This document shows positions 14,734 to 16,267 of a DNA stretch of 16,267 bases, one piece after another (positions within the stretch are counted from its first letter, which is position 1; the number at the start of each line of letters is the position of its first letter). Both the position numbers and the translations under genes were made by a program. The stretch comes from Neisseriaceae bacterium (GTDB lineage: Bacteria; Pseudomonadota; Gammaproteobacteria; Burkholderiales; Neisseriaceae), in assembly GCA_017518785.1 (NCBI GenBank), contig JAFWUA010000116.1, positions 1-16,267 of the forward strand, written 5' to 3'. The notes below the pieces were generated by a model. It was not told the DNA's origin. It worked only from the letters and a program-made list of their open reading frames with translations, and ran no database searches.

Positions 14734-16040
14734 TTTTTAGCTTCTCCTTGCACATTATCATCTGTTTTAGCAGATTCTGAAGATGCTTTTTCTTCGACTG
14801 TCTTGTCGTTTGCATCATTGGCTAATGGATTAGTCATATTAGGTTTTACCAAGTCTGCCGGAACGACCGTATCCACCTTAGTATCTGCTTTTACATCGGT
14901 TTTTCCGGCAGACTGTGCAATTTGTTCTTCATCATTTTTTTGTTGGTATTGACGAATAGTAGATAGACTATTTTTCAAAATATCCAATTGTGCAGGACGA
15001 ATGTCTAAACTTTTCAGGCTATCCAATTCTGACAACCATACTTTTACCGCTGGTGAAGAAATATCAAAATAACGATTAACTTCATTGGCTACCGCATTTA
15101 GATCATTTTGATAAATCTCGCTACTGCGTTCTGTTAGAGCTAAACGTGCATCTAATAGACGCAATTTAATATTTTGACGAATAAAATATAATTGTTCTGG
15201 CGATACTGCCATCGCATCTGGATCGCCAATCTTGCGTACTGTAACCAAATTGCCCATATTATTTTTTACGCCTTGCCAGATATTTTCATACCAAGCATTT
15301 TCAGTAGGGATAGGCTGAATTTGCGGAAGATTGTCTTGCAACATTGTATCTACCAATAATGGTAAATTATCAGCATCAGCTAGTAGACGGTCTAAACGTA
15401 AGGATGCTGCCACAATATCGGTTGCAGGTTGTGCTTTCATGGCAGCCAAATCTGCACTTATCGCTTTTTTCAATGGTAACAATTCTGGCATATCAAAACG
15501 GTTCAGACGTTTTTCCAAAGTAGATAAGGTATCCAATGATGCTTGTGTATTTCCATTAAATAGCAATTGCTGCATCATAGTGTTTAGGGTGTATTCGGTT
15601 TCATTAACTAACCATTGCAAACGATTATCGGATAGATTTTGATAATTTTGATTGGTAGCATCAAGTTGTTCTTGAAACTTGCGAACTGAATCATTTAATT
15701 GATTATAACGAGATTCTAATTGTTGCTGTGCTTCTATGGTTGTACCCAAAAGACGTGCATTATCGCTTTGTCCTAATGCCGCTTTATCTAATTGCACGTT
15801 GTAGTCTCGTTTGGCATTTTCTAAAACGTTTTGCCCCTGCACAAACAACAATCCAGAACAACCCAATGCCACAAGAGAAAATAATAGAGATATTGAAGCA
15901 ATTGCTTTGCCACCTCCTTGTTTTACAATTACAGGAGATACGGCAGGTGTATTAGGCACAGTCTGAATTGGTGAATCTTTAACAGAAATATCTTCGATAT
16001 TTTCACGTTCATTAGTTTGAGATTGTTTATCTTGATCCAT
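14730..16040 (-). CDS. hemX: HemX-family membrane protein (uroporphyrinogen-III C-methyltransferase-like)
   Basis: A 436-residue HemX-family protein. Homologues are annotated as uroporphyrinogen-III C-methyltransferase, but the family lacks the known SAM-methyltransferase fold and the activity is doubtful. Layout: an acidic, disordered cytoplasmic N-terminus (1-40), one membrane helix (about 46-67), a coiled-coil stretch (about 75-125), the conserved HemX body with LQWLVNETEYTLNTMMQQ and a low-complexity acidic/Lys tail from about 375. GGAG lies 8 nt before the ATG. It is preceded by an unidentified gene after 18 bp and overlaps hemY by 4 bp. Two exact DUS copies (14852-14863, 14903-14914) lie in the disordered tail. 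Confidence 0.9.
   Translation of the reverse strand: MDQDKQSQTNERENIEDISVKDSPIQTVPNTPAVSPVIVKQGGGKAIASISLLFSLVALGCSGLLFVQGQNVLENAKRDYNVQLDKAALGQSDNARLLGTTIEAQQQLESRYNQLNDSVRKFQEQLDATNQNYQNLSDNRLQWLVNETEYTLNTMMQQLLFNGNTQASLDTLSTLEKRLNRFDMPELLPLKKAISADLAAMKAQPATDIVAASLRLDRLLADADNLPLLVDTMLQDNLPQIQPIPTENAWYENIWQGVKNNMGNLVTVRKIGDPDAMAVSPEQLYFIRQNIKLRLLDARLALTERSSEIYQNDLNAVANEVNRYFDISSPAVKVWLSELDSLKSLDIRPAQLDILKNSLSTIRQYQQKNDEEQIAQSAGKTDVKADTKVDTVVPADLVKPNMTNPLANDANDKTVEEKASSESAKTDDNVQGEAKK
14852..14863 (+). repeat. Exact DUS-like 12-mer in the hemX tail, first copy
   Basis: AGTCTGCCGGAA on the plus strand, opposite to hemX, contributing Val-Pro-Ala-Asp-Leu to the disordered C-terminus. Confidence 0.85.
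14903..14914 (-). repeat. Exact DUS-like 12-mer in the hemX tail, second copy
   Basis: TTCCGGCAGACT on the plus strand, inverted relative to 14852-14863 and 39 bp from it. In hemX it gives Gln-Ser-Ala-Gly-Lys. Confidence 0.85.
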
Positions 16041-16058
16041 GATATTGCTCCATGATTA

Positions 16059-16267
16059 TCAATCTATTGGTGGGTTGTCTTGTGATTTTTCTTGATTAGG
16101 TTGCACGATAAAATGACCGGCTTTATCCATGCTGTATGTTTTGTTATTTCCAAATTCTTTACTACCACTTTCACGATATACTACTGTGGATAGCTCCATA
16201 GTTTGAAGTTCGTCCATAGCAATAGGAAAACTTGGTTGTTCTACAAATGGCAATTCATCATCGTCCA
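16059..16267 (-). CDS. 3' end of an unrecognised gene upstream of hemX (partial)
   Basis: The frame is open from the window edge to a TGA at 16059-16061, giving about 69 C-terminal residues and no start inside the window (the TTG at 16253 is internal to the open frame). The visible part begins with an acidic Asp/Glu run and includes LPFVEQPSFPIAMDELQ, STVVYRESGSKEFG and a polar tail ending NQEKSQDNPPID. I recognise no family. hemD is often upstream of hemX, but these residues do not resemble a HemD C-terminus. The 18-bp gap to hemX implies a shared transcript. It could be the tail of a fused or extended protein whose domain lies outside the window. Confidence 0.6.
   Translation of the reverse strand, partial: DDDELPFVEQPSFPIAMDELQTMELSTVVYRESGSKEFGNNKTYSMDKAGHFIVQPNQEKSQDNPPID

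Noticed and set aside
16059..16253. A complete 64-residue gene starting at TTG 16253
   Set aside because: The frame stays open to the window edge with no ribosome site, so it is the end of a longer gene.

Overview
The window is a 16.3-kb piece of chromosome from an AT-rich member of the Neisseriaceae (Betaproteobacteria). Three things support this. The gene blocks cmk-rpsA-ihfB, rlmE-ftsH and hemX-hemY have proteobacterial products that read most like neisserial ones. A 12-mer, AGTCTGCCGGAA, occurs 14 times exactly (either strand), plus several one-mismatch copies, at the density and in the places expected of a neisserial DNA uptake sequence (DUS), including inverted pairs at gene ends. A surface lipoprotein of the TbpB/Slam-substrate type is present. 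I cannot name the genus. The 12-mer differs at two positions from the dialect I recall as AG-simDUS (AGGCTGCCTGAA).

Layout from left to right. Positions 1-128 hold a tandem array of the 12-mer (15-bp period) and a DUS hairpin. apaH (minus) follows. A divergent start region separates it from a rightward cluster, folB, a HAD-type nucleotidase gene and speA, with the first pair overlapping by 4 bp and the second spaced by 40 bp. A perfect 25-bp inverted repeat built around a DUS pair separates speA from a convergent lipoprotein gene. Three alternating DUS copies lie between that gene and ftsH. rlmE and ftsH run leftward. yhbY, cmk, rpsA and ihfB run rightward, with a hairpin in the rpsA leader. 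A 500-bp gene-free stretch holds two small terminal-inverted-repeat elements. The ETF-ubiquinone oxidoreductase gene comes next, then a third element related to the first. The window ends with a leftward operon, an unrecognised gene, hemX and hemY.

Most genes are housekeeping: nucleotide damage control, folate, polyamine, proteolysis, rRNA methylation, translation, nucleoid, electron transfer and haem-pathway-associated membrane proteins. The unusual content is in the non-coding DNA. It comprises the apparent DUS dialect, which changes the middle base of the CTG core, its tandem and mutually exclusive inverted arrangements, and a modular family of MITE-like elements bracketing the ETF-QO gene. 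No phage, CRISPR, tRNA or rRNA was seen.
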